From Streptomyces canus (GTDB lineage Bacteria > Actinomycetota > Actinomycetes > Streptomycetales > Streptomycetaceae): DNA of 64,000 bases. A model generated the notes under the pieces. It ran no database searches. It saw nothing but the letters and a program-made list of their open reading frames with translations, and was not told the DNA's origin. The translations under genes and the position numbers were made by a program. Each line of letters starts with the position of its first letter. Position 1 is the stretch's first letter. Below are positions 34,379-45,111 of this stretch, piece by piece. Where the stretch lies: the NCBI RefSeq assembly GCF_041435015.1, contig NZ_CP107989.1, positions 744,001-808,000 on the forward strand, given 5' to 3'.

Positions 34379-34879
34379 GTGGAAACGAACGAGATCACCG
34401 ACGTTCTGAACCGACCGACAAGCCAGGAGCTGCTGGCTCGCGACGTGACCCGCTTGGCATACGTGGCCAAGGACGGCACACCCCGCAACGTCCCGATCGC
34501 GTTCGTCTGGAACGGCTCGGAGATCGTCATGTGCACTACGAAGAACGCCCCGAAGCTCCCGGCCCTGCGCGAGAACCCGGCGGTCGCCCTGACGATCGAC
34601 ACCGAGGTGCACCCGCCCAAGATCCTCCTCATTCGGGGCCGGGCCGAGCTGGACTTCGTCGATGGCATCCCGGACGAGTATCTCCAGCCGACCAGCACCT
34701 ACGAGATGACCCCCGAGCAACGGGTCGAGTGGGAGGCGGAGGTGCGTTCGCTCTACCACGACGGCATGGTCCGGATCGTCGTGACGCCGACCTGGGCAAA
34801 GCTGATCGACTTCGAGACGACCCTGCCGAGCGCGGTCGAGGAACTGGTCCGGCAGCGGGAGGAGCGTCGGCGCACCTGA
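34379..34879 (+). CDS. Pyridoxamine 5'-phosphate oxidase-fold flavoprotein (166 aa)
   Basis: A split-barrel FMN/F420-binding protein of the PPOX superfamily. RLAYVAKDGTPRNVPIAFVW is the first two strands, followed by LRENPAVALTID and ILLIRGRAELDFVDG. The GTG start has GGAGG at the right distance. It is most like the general stress/nitroreductase-like PPOX group rather than PdxH itself, as the PLP-biosynthesis residues are not evident. The cofactor and substrate are unknown. It stands alone between a symporter and a secreted glycosidase. Confidence 0.78.
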   Translation: METNEITDVLNRPTSQELLARDVTRLAYVAKDGTPRNVPIAFVWNGSEIVMCTTKNAPKLPALRENPAVALTIDTEVHPPKILLIRGRAELDFVDGIPDEYLQPTSTYEMTPEQRVEWEAEVRSLYHDGMVRIVVTPTWAKLIDFETTLPSAVEELVRQREERRRT

Positions 34880-36871
<1,992 letters not shown>

Positions 36872-36905
36872 CCCGCGGGCGCGTCCAACGCTGAGCCCAC
36901 TCGGT

Positions 36906-37040
36906 CAGACACTGACCATCGACCCCTGCCGGCTCCAATTCGTCTACCAGGGCGTCGACCCCAAGGCCAACGGCGACGACGGCTACATCAAGATGCCCTA
37001 CCGGATGGGCCTGCTCACGCAGACCAACTCCCCCTGCTGA
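36906..37040 (+). pseudogene. 3' remnant of a second GH62 gene
   Basis: Forty-four codons plus a stop, open in frame and without a start, encode [16 protein letters not shown] followed by [14 protein letters not shown]. These line up with the extreme C-terminus of the intact GH62 gene just upstream ([30 protein letters not shown]). Only 34 bases separate it from that gene's stop. It is best read as the tail of a former tandem GH62 copy, or the original tail of this gene displaced by recombination. Confidence 0.85.
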
Positions 37041-37064
37041 CACCGGTATCCGGTTCAAGCCCAC

Positions 37065-37101
37065 CGTCACGCCCCTTGCCCGCCGGGCAAGGGGCGTGAC
37101 G
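37065..37101. terminator. Bidirectional terminator hairpin
   Basis: CGTCACGCCCCTTGCCC (37065-37081) and its exact reverse complement (37085-37101) give a 17-bp stem with a 3-base loop. It lies between the GH62 remnant and the convergent GH35 gene. Confidence 0.9.
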
Positions 37102-37141
37102 CGCTGTCGCGCGTTCGGGCCCTGCTTTCTCGGATCGGCCG

Positions 37142-40100
37142 TCAGCCACACGTCAGTGTGGGTACCGCCCAGTCGCCGTGGTCGTTGCCGTTGCCGTCGC
37201 CGGCGTCGCCTACCTTGAGGTCGACCACCTGGGCGCCGCTGACGTCGACGTCGACGGGCACGGCGGTCTGTCGGCCGCGGATCGTCGGCGTGGTCAGCAG
37301 GGTCCTGCCGTCGGCGATCACGGAGAACGTCACCGTTCCCGCACCACTTGTCTCGTCGTCGACGCCCACTTCCGCCGTCAACCGCGAGCAGTTTCCGGCG
37401 AGGTAGAGCTGGATGTCGCTGAGGGCATTGGTGCCGAGGCCCTTGGCGTAACCCACTCCGCCGATACTGATCGCACGACCGTCCCCGGCCGCCTGCTCGC
37501 CGACGCTGCTGTCACGCTCCACCGGACCCCATCCGTTGGTGGAGGACAGGAACGGCAGGTCGCTCACAGCGCTCTTCCCGGCCGGCGGCGCCGGTGGTAT
37601 CCCGCCGATGATGCGCTCGTCGACACCCGTGGCCTGCCGTCCGTTCTGTGTGTAGTGCACCGTGGTGGTGAGCGCCGAGGCGGACGGCAGATCCCCGGTC
37701 GGCGGCTGGACCTTCCACGTGAAGGTTGCCGATCCGCCCGGCTGCAGGCTCTTGAGGGACACGGGGCTCGTGGCGCTCACGCTCCACCCGTCGGGTGCGG
37801 AGAGCGAGGCCGTCAGCCGGGATGCGGGCGGTGCGCCCTTCGGCACTCGCACGGTCGTCCGGGCCGTGAAGGCCTCTCCCGGCTGAGCGGTGTCGGGCAC
37901 GCCCAGGGTGACGTCCGCTCCCGGAGGCTTCGGCATCGCGTACTTCCGGGAGTCGTAGCGCGGGCTGTCGTTCTGCGCGACGCGCAGGGACGAGGCGTAG
38001 CTGCCGTAGTCGGTGAGCGAGACCTTGCCGAGGCCGCCGGTGCTGCCGTCCAGGTTCCACACGGCGATGGCGATGCTGTTGCGGCCGTTCGGGTTCAGGA
38101 TTCCGTTGGGGACGGGGAACGTGTGCTGCGGGCCCAGGTAGTTGACGTAGTTGCCGACCTGCCAGCCGTTCACGAAGAGCGTGGCACGGTACTTGCGGGA
38201 CGGGTCGTCGGTGAACGTCAGGCCGAGTGAGGTGTCCTGGCCGCGAGGCAGGTCCAGCGTGGCATCGGTGCGGTACCAGGACACCCCGGGGCGGGCGTCG
38301 GCCGTCGGCAGGGTGACCCGGTTCCACTTGCCGTCCGGGTAACCCGGGAGGGACCAGCCCGCCCGCTCGCCGTACAGGCCGCCCGTCGAGAGCGGGCCGC
38401 GCACCGTGTCCTGCAGGTCCTCGCCACCGCGTACGCCCTGAAGGCGCCAGGTGACGGAGGTCAGCGGGGCTCCTACCAGGGAGGCGCTGGTCAGGCCGCG
38501 CGCGGTCTTGTTGCCGTTGGTCGAGTTGTAGTCCTCCTCGTGCCCCATGTTCACGGTGAGCACGGAGAGGATGTTGTCGCCCTTGGACTTGACCGAGCCG
38601 GCCGGGAAGGTGAAGTCGGCGCTGCCCGTGGTCGAGCTGCCCAGGAAGGTGCCGTTGAGCCAGGCGGAGAACGCCTGTGCCCCTCCGCCCGAGTCCGAGA
38701 CCAAGTGGATGCCGGTCTCCTTGCCGGTGGCGTGGAAGCGGCCGCGGTACCAGGTGCTGCCGGTGTGGAAACCGTAGTCGTCCGCGTAGAGCACCGGCAG
38801 CTTGTTGATGCCGGAGACGCTGTTGGTGGTCGTCCTGTCGGCCACCTGCCAGCCGGTGTCGTCGAAGCCGGGGGCCGCTTCCGGGGACTCCTCGGCGTGC
38901 TTCCAGTTCGTCAGGGCCGGCAGGTGTACCGCGGCGGCCGTCGGGACCGTGCCGGTGAGGCTCCGGGTGTCGGTGGCCCGGGTGCCCACCGGCCGGCCGT
39001 TCCAGGTGACGCGGGCCGCGGAGGTGAACACCTCGATGTTCTTGTCGTCGGCGTTGTCGCCGGTGAGCGCCACCGTACGGCCGCCGTTCACGCTGGTCGC
39101 CGTCCGCAGCAGGTGCGTACCGCGGACCAGGACCGGGCCGGTCGCGGTGTCCTGACGCCAGAACGTCTTCGCGGTGGCCTTGTCTCCCACGAGAAGCAAC
39201 AGCGGGCGCTGTCCGGCGCCGCTGACGTTGATCCGGATCAGGCCCTTGTGGGTGTAGTTCAGCCGCAGGTCACCGGTGGCCGGGTCCCAGGTGCTCGTGA
39301 CGGTGCCGCCGCTGGTGGTGACCGTGGGCTTGGAGGAGTAGCGCAGGACGGTTTCGCCATCGCTGTCCGGGTCGCCGTAGAGCACGGCGAGGTCCCGGTC
39401 GCCGATGGTCGCGCCGGTCATGATCTCCGAGGTCGAGTACTGCAACTGCGCGTCCCCGAGGCGGTAGTTCGCCACGATCACGTGGGAGTCGCGTCCGTCG
39501 AGGGTGATCGCGGTGCCCGGCTGCTGGGGGACGACCGGGTAGGTCGGCTGAGCGGCGGCGTCACCCGTCGGCACGTCGATGGCGTCGATGGACACGTAGT
39601 TGTCGGTGGACCCCGAGCCGTGGCTCCCGGAGACGACGATCTTCAGCGTGTGCGCCCCGGCCGTCAGGCCGGTCTTCTGGAAGATCACCGCCTGGTTCTC
39701 GGCGCCGGAGTCGTCGACCGTCGCCACCTTGGTGCCGTCCAGGTAGACGTCGGCGTTGCCGTGGTTGTTCGTCTTCGAGCCGATCCAGCGGATCGCGGTG
39801 CCGTCGAAGGGGACGGTGACCGAGTCACCGGCCTTGTTGGAGAACGACTCGGTCTTCTTGTAGTCGCCTCCGGTGTAGCTCTGGTTGGCCACGTGCGACC
39901 ACGAACCGGCGTACTGGAGCGCCGAGTCCGGGTCGTCCCAGGTGTAGCTGGTGTCCCCGGCCGGCTGGGCGTTGAAGTCCAGCGAGATGTGCGTCCTGTC
40001 GACCGCCGTGGACGTGGAGTTGCCGTGCCGCAGCACATGGAACTGGGTCTTGGTGTCCGGGTTCATCCGTGCGGTGTCGACGATGGCGGAGTCGTCCGGT

Positions 40101-41317
40101 GGCGTGGTCCTGATCGCGTCGGTCTTGGTCAGCGGGGCCACCGACTGGGTGAAGTACCCGATCAGCTTGTCCTCGTCGTACTTCGGGTCGAGCTGGCGGG
40201 TCTCGCGGATCGCGGCCCCGTAGTCGTACGACGTGTAGTTCTGCGGCATGCTCAGCCAGCCCCAGTTGGTGCCGCCGTAGGTCATGTAGAAGCTCTGCGC
40301 CGTCGCACCGACCGCGATGTTCTGCTTGTAGAACACGTTGGCGAACTGATCGTTGATCAGCTCGGCGCACTTGTCGTAGCCCGGACCGCCCCAGGGGTCG
40401 AAGGCGCCGCCCTGGAACTCCGGGGAGTAGAGCGGCTTGCCGGCGGGGTGGTCGTAGCTGATGTCGGGGACGCCGTTCCACTTCGAGGGGTTCGAGCAGT
40501 CGAAACCCTGCGGATACGAGTCCGGGCCGTCCACGTCCAGGGCGCCGGCACCGGAGTTGAAGGTGCCGTTGTTGTTGCCGGTCAGCGGCACGGTGATGCC
40601 GTCGGCGCGGGCCTTGTCCTCGAGGTGCTGCATGTAGGAGCGGGCGGCGGCGGAGCCGTTGTAGTACTCGTTCTCGACCTGGTAGGCGATGACCGACCCG
40701 GTGCCGTTGGTGAGTTGATGCCGGGCGATGATCTTGTCGATCCGCGTCAGCCACTCGTCGGCGTACGTGAGGAACCGCGGATCGTCGCTGCGGTTGTTCT
40801 CGGCCTTGGTGGTCAGCCAGCCGGGCAGGCCGCCGCTGTCGACCTCCGCGTTGATGTACGGCGCCGGCCGCGCGATCACGTAGAGCCCGGCTTCCTCGGC
40901 CATGTCGAGGAGCTTGTCGACGTCACGCACCCCGGTGAAGTCGTACACGCCCGGCTTGGGCGAGTGGTATCCCCAGTCGAAGTACAGCGAGGTGGAGTTG
41001 AAGCCGGCGGCCTTCATCTTCTGGAAGATGTCCCGCCACAGGTCCGGGCTCGGAAGCCGGAAGTAGTGGAACTCGCCGGACCAGAGGTAGGTCCGCTTGC
41101 CGTCGACGAGGAACGAGTAGCCGTCGAGGGTCACCGTGTGCGCCTGGGCGTTGGCGGCAGATGCGGCGGCGGATGTCGGCCCGTCCGCCTCCCGCGCCGT
41201 GGCGGGCGCGGCCATCCCCACGGCCAGGGCGATGGTCGCGGCCGTCGCGATGACGGCCCTCCACCACCCACGGCGACCGGGTCTCGCGGTCTCTGAATCT
41301 GTCCGATTCCCTCGCAC
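37142..41317 (-). CDS. Secreted GH35 beta-galactosidase with C-terminal NPCBM (1391 aa)
   Basis: A very large exported enzyme. A Tat/Sec-like signal spans residues 1-41 (GRRGWWRAVIATAATIALAV). The GH35 TIM barrel has acid/base Glu217 (QVENEYY) and nucleophile Glu300 (YSPEFQGGAFDPWGG). Several beta-sandwich domains follow (beta-galactosidase domains 2-5, jelly-roll HTFPVPNGILNPNG), then an NEW3/CARDB-like segment and an NPCBM domain (about 1255-1391). It should release beta-galactose from galactan, arabinogalactan or pectin side chains outside the cell. The GTG start follows GGGAGG. It converges on the GH62 gene. Confidence 0.92.
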   Translation of the reverse strand: MRGNRTDSETARPGRRGWWRAVIATAATIALAVGMAAPATAREADGPTSAAASAANAQAHTVTLDGYSFLVDGKRTYLWSGEFHYFRLPSPDLWRDIFQKMKAAGFNSTSLYFDWGYHSPKPGVYDFTGVRDVDKLLDMAEEAGLYVIARPAPYINAEVDSGGLPGWLTTKAENNRSDDPRFLTYADEWLTRIDKIIARHQLTNGTGSVIAYQVENEYYNGSAAARSYMQHLEDKARADGITVPLTGNNNGTFNSGAGALDVDGPDSYPQGFDCSNPSKWNGVPDISYDHPAGKPLYSPEFQGGAFDPWGGPGYDKCAELINDQFANVFYKQNIAVGATAQSFYMTYGGTNWGWLSMPQNYTSYDYGAAIRETRQLDPKYDEDKLIGYFTQSVAPLTKTDAIRTTPPDDSAIVDTARMNPDTKTQFHVLRHGNSTSTAVDRTHISLDFNAQPAGDTSYTWDDPDSALQYAGSWSHVANQSYTGGDYKKTESFSNKAGDSVTVPFDGTAIRWIGSKTNNHGNADVYLDGTKVATVDDSGAENQAVIFQKTGLTAGAHTLKIVVSGSHGSGSTDNYVSIDAIDVPTGDAAAQPTYPVVPQQPGTAITLDGRDSHVIVANYRLGDAQLQYSTSEIMTGATIGDRDLAVLYGDPDSDGETVLRYSSKPTVTTSGGTVTSTWDPATGDLRLNYTHKGLIRINVSGAGQRPLLLLVGDKATAKTFWRQDTATGPVLVRGTHLLRTATSVNGGRTVALTGDNADDKNIEVFTSAARVTWNGRPVGTRATDTRSLTGTVPTAAAVHLPALTNWKHAEESPEAAPGFDDTGWQVADRTTTNSVSGINKLPVLYADDYGFHTGSTWYRGRFHATGKETGIHLVSDSGGGAQAFSAWLNGTFLGSSTTGSADFTFPAGSVKSKGDNILSVLTVNMGHEEDYNSTNGNKTARGLTSASLVGAPLTSVTWRLQGVRGGEDLQDTVRGPLSTGGLYGERAGWSLPGYPDGKWNRVTLPTADARPGVSWYRTDATLDLPRGQDTSLGLTFTDDPSRKYRATLFVNGWQVGNYVNYLGPQHTFPVPNGILNPNGRNSIAIAVWNLDGSTGGLGKVSLTDYGSYASSLRVAQNDSPRYDSRKYAMPKPPGADVTLGVPDTAQPGEAFTARTTVRVPKGAPPASRLTASLSAPDGWSVSATSPVSLKSLQPGGSATFTWKVQPPTGDLPSASALTTTVHYTQNGRQATGVDERIIGGIPPAPPAGKSAVSDLPFLSSTNGWGPVERDSSVGEQAAGDGRAISIGGVGYAKGLGTNALSDIQLYLAGNCSRLTAEVGVDDETSGAGTVTFSVIADGRTLLTTPTIRGRQTAVPVDVDVSGAQVVDLKVGDAGDGNGNDHGDWAVPTLTCG

Positions 41318-41332
41318 TGCGGCCTCCCTCTC

Positions 41333-41364
41333 GCCTGAGCGATCAGCATCAAACAGACTCAGGC
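41333..41364. promoter_or_regulatory. Inverted repeat upstream of GH35, candidate operator
   Basis: GCCTGAG (41333-41339) and CTCAGGC (41358-41364) are perfect 7-base arms with 18 bases between, 16-47 bases upstream of the GH35 start codon. Such a position suits a sugar-responsive repressor. Confidence 0.35.
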
Positions 41365-41497
41365 AAAGTCGAACAGTAGGGGGGCAGTTGACTCAGCACA
41401 ATGGGGCGGTAGAACACGGTTGGGGCGGCGGGGGCGGCTGACGCCGACTTTCCCTGACGGCGCAGCGCCCAATGGCAGACCAGGTCAATCAGCGGCT

Positions 41498-41537
41498 GCG
41501 CAGAACTCTCGGTTGGAGTTCCGGCCGAGAGCTCTGC
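41498..41537. terminator. Imperfect long hairpin, possible terminator of the MpaB-type gene
   Basis: Fourteen-base arms (41498-41511 and 41524-41537; core AACTCTCGG/CCGAGAGCT) with one mismatch and a 12-base loop. It lies 167 bases beyond the stop of the minus-strand oxygenase gene. Confidence 0.45.
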
Positions 41538-41703
41538 GTGGGCCCCCTCGCGGCACGACGGAACCGTTCGTGGTCGTCAGCCGTCCACGGGTCGTTCGAG
41601 CGCCACCCTGGGCAGGCACCGGGCGAGCGGGGCGGGCACCACCAGGCCCTCGTCCTCGTAGGAGAGCGGGATGGAGGCCCCCCGGCGCCGCTGTGTTCGA
41701 GCC

Positions 41704-42561
41704 TCACTCCGGTCGCGATCGCGACCCCGAGCTCATGGCCCAACGGATGGTGTGGGTCAGCAGCAGGCCTGCGGGCTGTATCGCGAGACCCTCCACGACA
41801 GGGAGCCGTGGCAGTCGTAGTACGCCCCGTTCCCGCTGCGGAAGCAGCGCGACCGCGTTCGCCGCAAGGACGCCGTAGAACGGCCGCACGGCAAGCGGTA
41901 CCGGTGGGTGCAGCAGCAGGAACCGGGCGGCGGCCCTGGCCTCCGGAGTGGCCCGCAGTTCCGGCCGGTACATGGCCAGGCGTCCGGCGAGGGCCCGACG
42001 ATCGCGGGGTGGATCGATCACGCCCAGTGCCTCGGCCACCCGCGCGGTGTCGGCCACGTAGCCGTCATATCCCGCCGGGTCGAGCGGCCGCGCCCCGTAG
42101 CGTTCGTGCGCGCGCAGGAAGCTGTCGGTCTCGGCCGCGTGCACCCAGCCCAGCAGATGCGGGTCCGCGGCGTGGTACGGAAGTCCCTCGGCCGTCGTCC
42201 CACGCACCCCGTGGTGGATGGCACGCACTCGCGCGACGGCGTCCTCGGCATCGGCAACGGTGCCGTACGTCGTGACAGCCAGGAAGGTGCTGGTGCGCTG
42301 CAACCGTCCCCAGGGATCACCGCGAAACCCGGAGTGCGCGGACACGGCGGCCATGGCGAGCGGATGCAGGGACTGGAGAAGGAGAGCGCTCAGCCCACCG
42401 ATGAACATCGACGCGTCACCGTGGACGGTGCGGATGGGACGTTCCGGACCGAACCACCGGGGTCCGGGGGTGTCGTGGATGCGGGCACGGTTGGCGGGCC
42501 CGTCCGGACCGGCCACTCGCTCGAATACGGCCTTGCCCAGCCGATCACGAAGGTCGGTCAT
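41704..42561 (-). CDS. Oxygenase MpaB family protein (DUF2236, 285 aa)
   Basis: A heme-dependent oxygenase-like helical protein of the DUF2236/MpaB group. Characteristic are RTVHGDASMFIGGLSALLLQ with LHPLAMAAVSAHSGF, RLQRTSTFLAVTTYGT, and HAAETDSFLRAHERYG. Relatives include the latex-clearing protein and mycophenolic-acid MpaB', but most bacterial members are uncharacterised. The start at 42561 is downstream of GGGAGG; a GTG three bases earlier (42564) is equally possible. The gene is isolated, with a small-protein gene upstream on the same strand. Confidence 0.8.
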   Translation of the reverse strand: MTDLRDRLGKAVFERVAGPDGPANRARIHDTPGPRWFGPERPIRTVHGDASMFIGGLSALLLQSLHPLAMAAVSAHSGFRGDPWGRLQRTSTFLAVTTYGTVADAEDAVARVRAIHHGVRGTTAEGLPYHAADPHLLGWVHAAETDSFLRAHERYGARPLDPAGYDGYVADTARVAEALGVIDPPRDRRALAGRLAMYRPELRATPEARAAARFLLLHPPVPLAVRPFYGVLAANAVALLPQRERGVLRLPRLPVVEGLAIQPAGLLLTHTIRWAMSSGSRSRPE

Positions 42562-42771
42562 CACCGCGGCACCTCCCTCCGGCCCCATGGTGAGCACACC
42601 CGGTCATCCTTCTTCCCCGGCGACCGTACGTCCGGATGCGGGGGCGCCGCGCTTGTGCGCCCCGGATACCACGCTACTCGTCCGACCATGGGAGAAGCCC
42701 GCGCCGGAAGGAGCGATCACCACGCCGGGATCGGCCCTTCCGGGTCGGCCACAGCGGGCTGCGCGAACCCT

Positions 42772-42921
42772 TCAGTGGCGCCGCCCCCGGAGCCTTCCGA
42801 GCAGCTGCCGAGCCTGGGCCCTGCGACGCGGATCGGCCGAGGCACGGCGCACCTGCTCGACGGCACGTCGCCCCTGCGGGCTCCTGCTGAACTGCTTGAT
42901 CTTCTCCAACATGCCAGGCAC
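42772..42921 (-). CDS. Small basic protein (49 aa), conserved-type hypothetical
   Basis: A short ORF with a GTG start (42921) six bases after GGGAGG. It begins MPGMLEKIKQFSRSPQGRRA and continues as an Arg/Gln-rich amphipathic helix ending LLGRLRGRRH. An internal ATG at 42912 would give 46 residues. The pattern MLEKIKQF..SPQGRK..., with a C-terminal LLGKLRGRR-like end, is familiar from small uncharacterised Streptomyces proteins. It has no cysteine, signal or membrane segment, and its function is unknown. Codon use fits the host. Confidence 0.65.
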   Translation of the reverse strand: MPGMLEKIKQFSRSPQGRRAVEQVRRASADPRRRAQARQLLGRLRGRRH

Positions 42922-43073
42922 GACTGTCCTCCCGAGAAGGTCGACGACAACTCCTGTACGACAAGGCCTTCGTACAGACGCGGTTACCCCGGCCCCGCCG
43001 TCCCACCCCTGCCGTCGGAGGGAACAGGAACAGCGGTCATGGCATCTCAGAGGCGGCCAGTGCCTCGGGCGCC

Positions 43074-43467
43074 ATGGGAATTCAGATTGAGGTAGTGGCG
43101 GGTTACCCGGTCAACGATGAGATGGAGCGGGTGCTCGGGCCGGCCGAAGCGGTCGGCGAGCCCGTCACCGTCACGTTCATGTGGGAGGGGCGCGACAAGG
43201 CGGAACGTGCCGTGCTGGTGCCCCCGGCCACGCTGGCGCTCTGGGAACCCCGTGGAATTCGGCCCGTTCACGCTCTTTCGTCGTCGCGTGGGTGGGCGCA
43301 CGGCGGTCGCTCGCGAAGGCGTGGTGGCCGCCGAGCTCCTGGACCCCGACGAGGCGCACTGGCTCCAGGAGCGGGCCCGCCATGTCCGTCAAGGCTTCAT
43401 GGATCCGAAGCAGAAGGCGGCGTTCGAGGACTTCCTCGCCCGGCAGGAATCCCTCGATGAGCAGTGA
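43074..43467 (+). pseudogene. Frameshifted hypothetical gene
   Basis: Coding character runs from ATG 43074 (MGIQIEVVAGYPVNDEMERV ... PPATLALWE) to about 43245 and then continues in the +1 frame (NPVEFGPFTLFRRRVGGRT ... DFLARQESLDEQ) to a stop at 43467. The join lies near a GGGAACCCCG run, so a single-base insertion or a sequencing error would explain it. The combined product would be about 130 residues, mostly soluble and charged. I do not recognise the family. The start has only a weak ribosome site. Confidence 0.55.
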
Positions 43468-43547
43468 GACGCCGACCCATGCGGACGGCTTTCAAGGACG
43501 CTCATGAAGTGCCCAAAATATTACAAGATGGGATAATTTACTTAACT

Positions 43548-43563
43548 CGGGGACTCGTCCCCG
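43548..43563. promoter_or_regulatory. Palindrome in an AT-rich promoter/leader
   Basis: CGGGGAC (43548-43554) and GTCCCCG (43557-43563) form a perfect 16-base palindrome immediately before an alternative ATG. Upstream, 43510-43547 is unusually AT-rich for this genome (AAAATATTACAAGATGGGAT) and likely contains the promoter of the next gene. Confidence 0.45.
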
Positions 43564-43599
43564 ATGCACCCCACCGACCGTGAAAAGGCGGATCCGACC

Positions 43600-43974
43600 A
43601 TGTCGAAGAAACCACGTTCGTCCGAGCCACCACACGGAAAGGGCCCCAGCCGTCACCAGGGCACCGGACAGCACGGCTGGTCGCCCGATGTGGATGAGAC
43701 GCGCCGGCAGGACAATCCGAGCGCCGAACGCTCCTTCCGTGCCGAGCATGCCGGCAAGCGCGGTCCGGGCCGGACGAAGTCCGCCGAGGAGACGAAGTCC
43801 GTCCCCGGTGACACGGTCGAGAGCCCGAGCGCAAGCGGCGAGGAGTACGGCGACGCGGACGAGAAGGGAAGGCGCGACGCCGGACGCAAGGGCCGCTCCC
43901 AGCGCCCCAGCGGCACGAAGGACGCTGCCGCCAAGACCGGCGTGGACCCACAGGATCCGTCGTCCGGGCGCTGA
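43600..43974 (+). CDS. Disordered hydrophilic protein (124 aa), hypothetical
   Basis: A low-complexity, highly charged protein rich in Ser, Gly, Lys, Arg, Asp and Glu, with no hydrophobic core. Recognisable stretches are HGWSPDVDETRRQDNPSAER and a C-terminal VDPQDPSSGR. Proteins of this look are common in Streptomyces and may be stress or desiccation related, but none has an assigned function known to me. The ATG at 43600 follows AAAGGCGGAT; ATG 43564 would add 12 residues but lies directly on the palindrome. The AT-rich promoter suggests an alternative sigma factor. Confidence 0.7.
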   Translation: MSKKPRSSEPPHGKGPSRHQGTGQHGWSPDVDETRRQDNPSAERSFRAEHAGKRGPGRTKSAEETKSVPGDTVESPSASGEEYGDADEKGRRDAGRKGRSQRPSGTKDAAAKTGVDPQDPSSGR

Positions 43975-44031
43975 CCGGATCAGCCCTCCGATCGGGCCCG
44001 GACGGCAGGTCCTCGGCGAACGGCGCCCCTG

Positions 44032-45111
44032 TCAGCAGATCCGCGGCAGTTGCTCCCCGATCGGTAGATCGACCACCCGTGTCCCTCCCAGGCCGGTCCG
44101 TGCCACGACCATGCCGGGATGCGCCTCCACGGCCTCACCGATGATCACGGACTCCGCGCCCAGAGGATGGGCGCGCATCGCCCCGAGGACGGCGTCGGCG
44201 TGCTCGCGCGGGACGAAGGCCACCAGCTTGCCCTCGTTGGCGATGTACATGGGGTCCAGTCCGAGAATGGCGCAGGCGTTGGCCACGGCCGGCGGGACCG
44301 GGACGTCGCGTTCCTGGATGACCACCCCGGTGCCGGAGGCCTGCGCGATCTCATTGAGCGAGGCGGCCAGGCCGCCTCGGGTGGGGTCGCGCAGGACGTG
44401 CAGATCCGGGGTGACGGCGAGCATGGCGTCGACCAGGCCGCCGAGCGCCGCACAGTCGCTCTTGATCTCCACTCCGAATTCCAGTCCCTCGCGCACGCTC
44501 ATGACCGCCACCCCGTGGACGCCGATGGCACCGCTGACGATCACGACGTCGCCGGGGACGACCCGCTGAGGGCGCAGATCGACGCCCGCCGGGACGAGAC
44601 CGATGCCCGCGGTGTTGATGTAGATCCCGTCGCCGTGGCCGGCCTCCACGACCTTGGTGTCGCCGGTGGCCACCTCCACCCCGGCGGTGCGCGCGGCCGC
44701 GCCCAGCGCCTCGGACACGCGCGTGACCACGTCGAGCTCGACGCCCTCCTCCAGGATGAATCCGCAGGAGAGGTAGGCGGCGCGGGCGCCGCTCATGGCG
44801 AGGTCGTTGACGGTGCCGTTGACCGCCAGGTCGCCGATGCTGCCGCCGGGGAAGAACAGCGGCCGCACCACGTAGGAGTCGGTCGAGAACGCCAGCCGGG
44901 CACCGCCCAGGGAGAGGACCGCGGCGTCCCCCATCTGGGCGAGCACCTCGCCCCCGAACGCGGGAGCGAAGATCTGCTGGACCAGCTCGGCGGAGAGCAC
45001 TCCGCCGCCGCCGTGGCCCATGACGACCCGCGGCCGGTCCCGTAGGGGCGCCGGACACGTCCACGCCTCGACGTCCAGGGCGGGGACGGGGAGATCGGTG
45101 GTGTCAGACAA
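44032..45111 (-). CDS. hypE: Hydrogenase maturation factor HypE
   Basis: A 359-residue PurM-like ATPase that accepts the carbamoyl group from HypF on its C-terminal cysteine and dehydrates it to the cyanide ligand of the NiFe site. The C-terminus is PRIC, with the essential last Cys. The N-terminal [17 protein letters not shown] and [20 protein letters not shown] are ATP-site signatures. The start is a TTG at 45111 inside the HypD end (8-base overlap), preceded by AGGAGG. It is the last gene of the hydrogenase run. Confidence 0.95.
   Translation of the reverse strand: MSDTTDLPVPALDVEAWTCPAPLRDRPRVVMGHGGGGVLSAELVQQIFAPAFGGEVLAQMGDAAVLSLGGARLAFSTDSYVVRPLFFPGGSIGDLAVNGTVNDLAMSGARAAYLSCGFILEEGVELDVVTRVSEALGAAARTAGVEVATGDTKVVEAGHGDGIYINTAGIGLVPAGVDLRPQRVVPGDVVIVSGAIGVHGVAVMSVREGLEFGVEIKSDCAALGGLVDAMLAVTPDLHVLRDPTRGGLAASLNEIAQASGTGVVIQERDVPVPPAVANACAILGLDPMYIANEGKLVAFVPREHADAVLGAMRAHPLGAESVIIGEAVEAHPGMVVARTGLGGTRVVDLPIGEQLPRIC

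Larger units (their letters stand above)
41318..41703. other. Intergenic region, GH35 promoter side and MpaB 3' side
   Basis: A 386-base region. It contains a candidate operator (41333-41364) and a hairpin (41498-41537). Between that hairpin and the MpaB-type stop, the minus strand shows about 35 codons of coding-like sequence (ASIPLSYEDEGLVVPAPLA, then a stop) with no start, possibly a remnant; I do not recognise it. Confidence 0.45.

Noticed and set aside
38540..41296. A 918-codon open frame on the plus strand opposite the GH35 gene
   Set aside because: It is the antisense shadow of a very GC-rich gene; the minus-strand product has full GH35 motifs, while this frame gives a Val/Gly/Asp-rich sequence without domains.
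41540..41703. Minus-strand coding-like stretch after the MpaB-type gene (SIPLSYEDEGLVVPAPLA)
   Set aside because: No start codon, no recognised family and only about 35 codons; mentioned in the intergenic entry but not called a gene.
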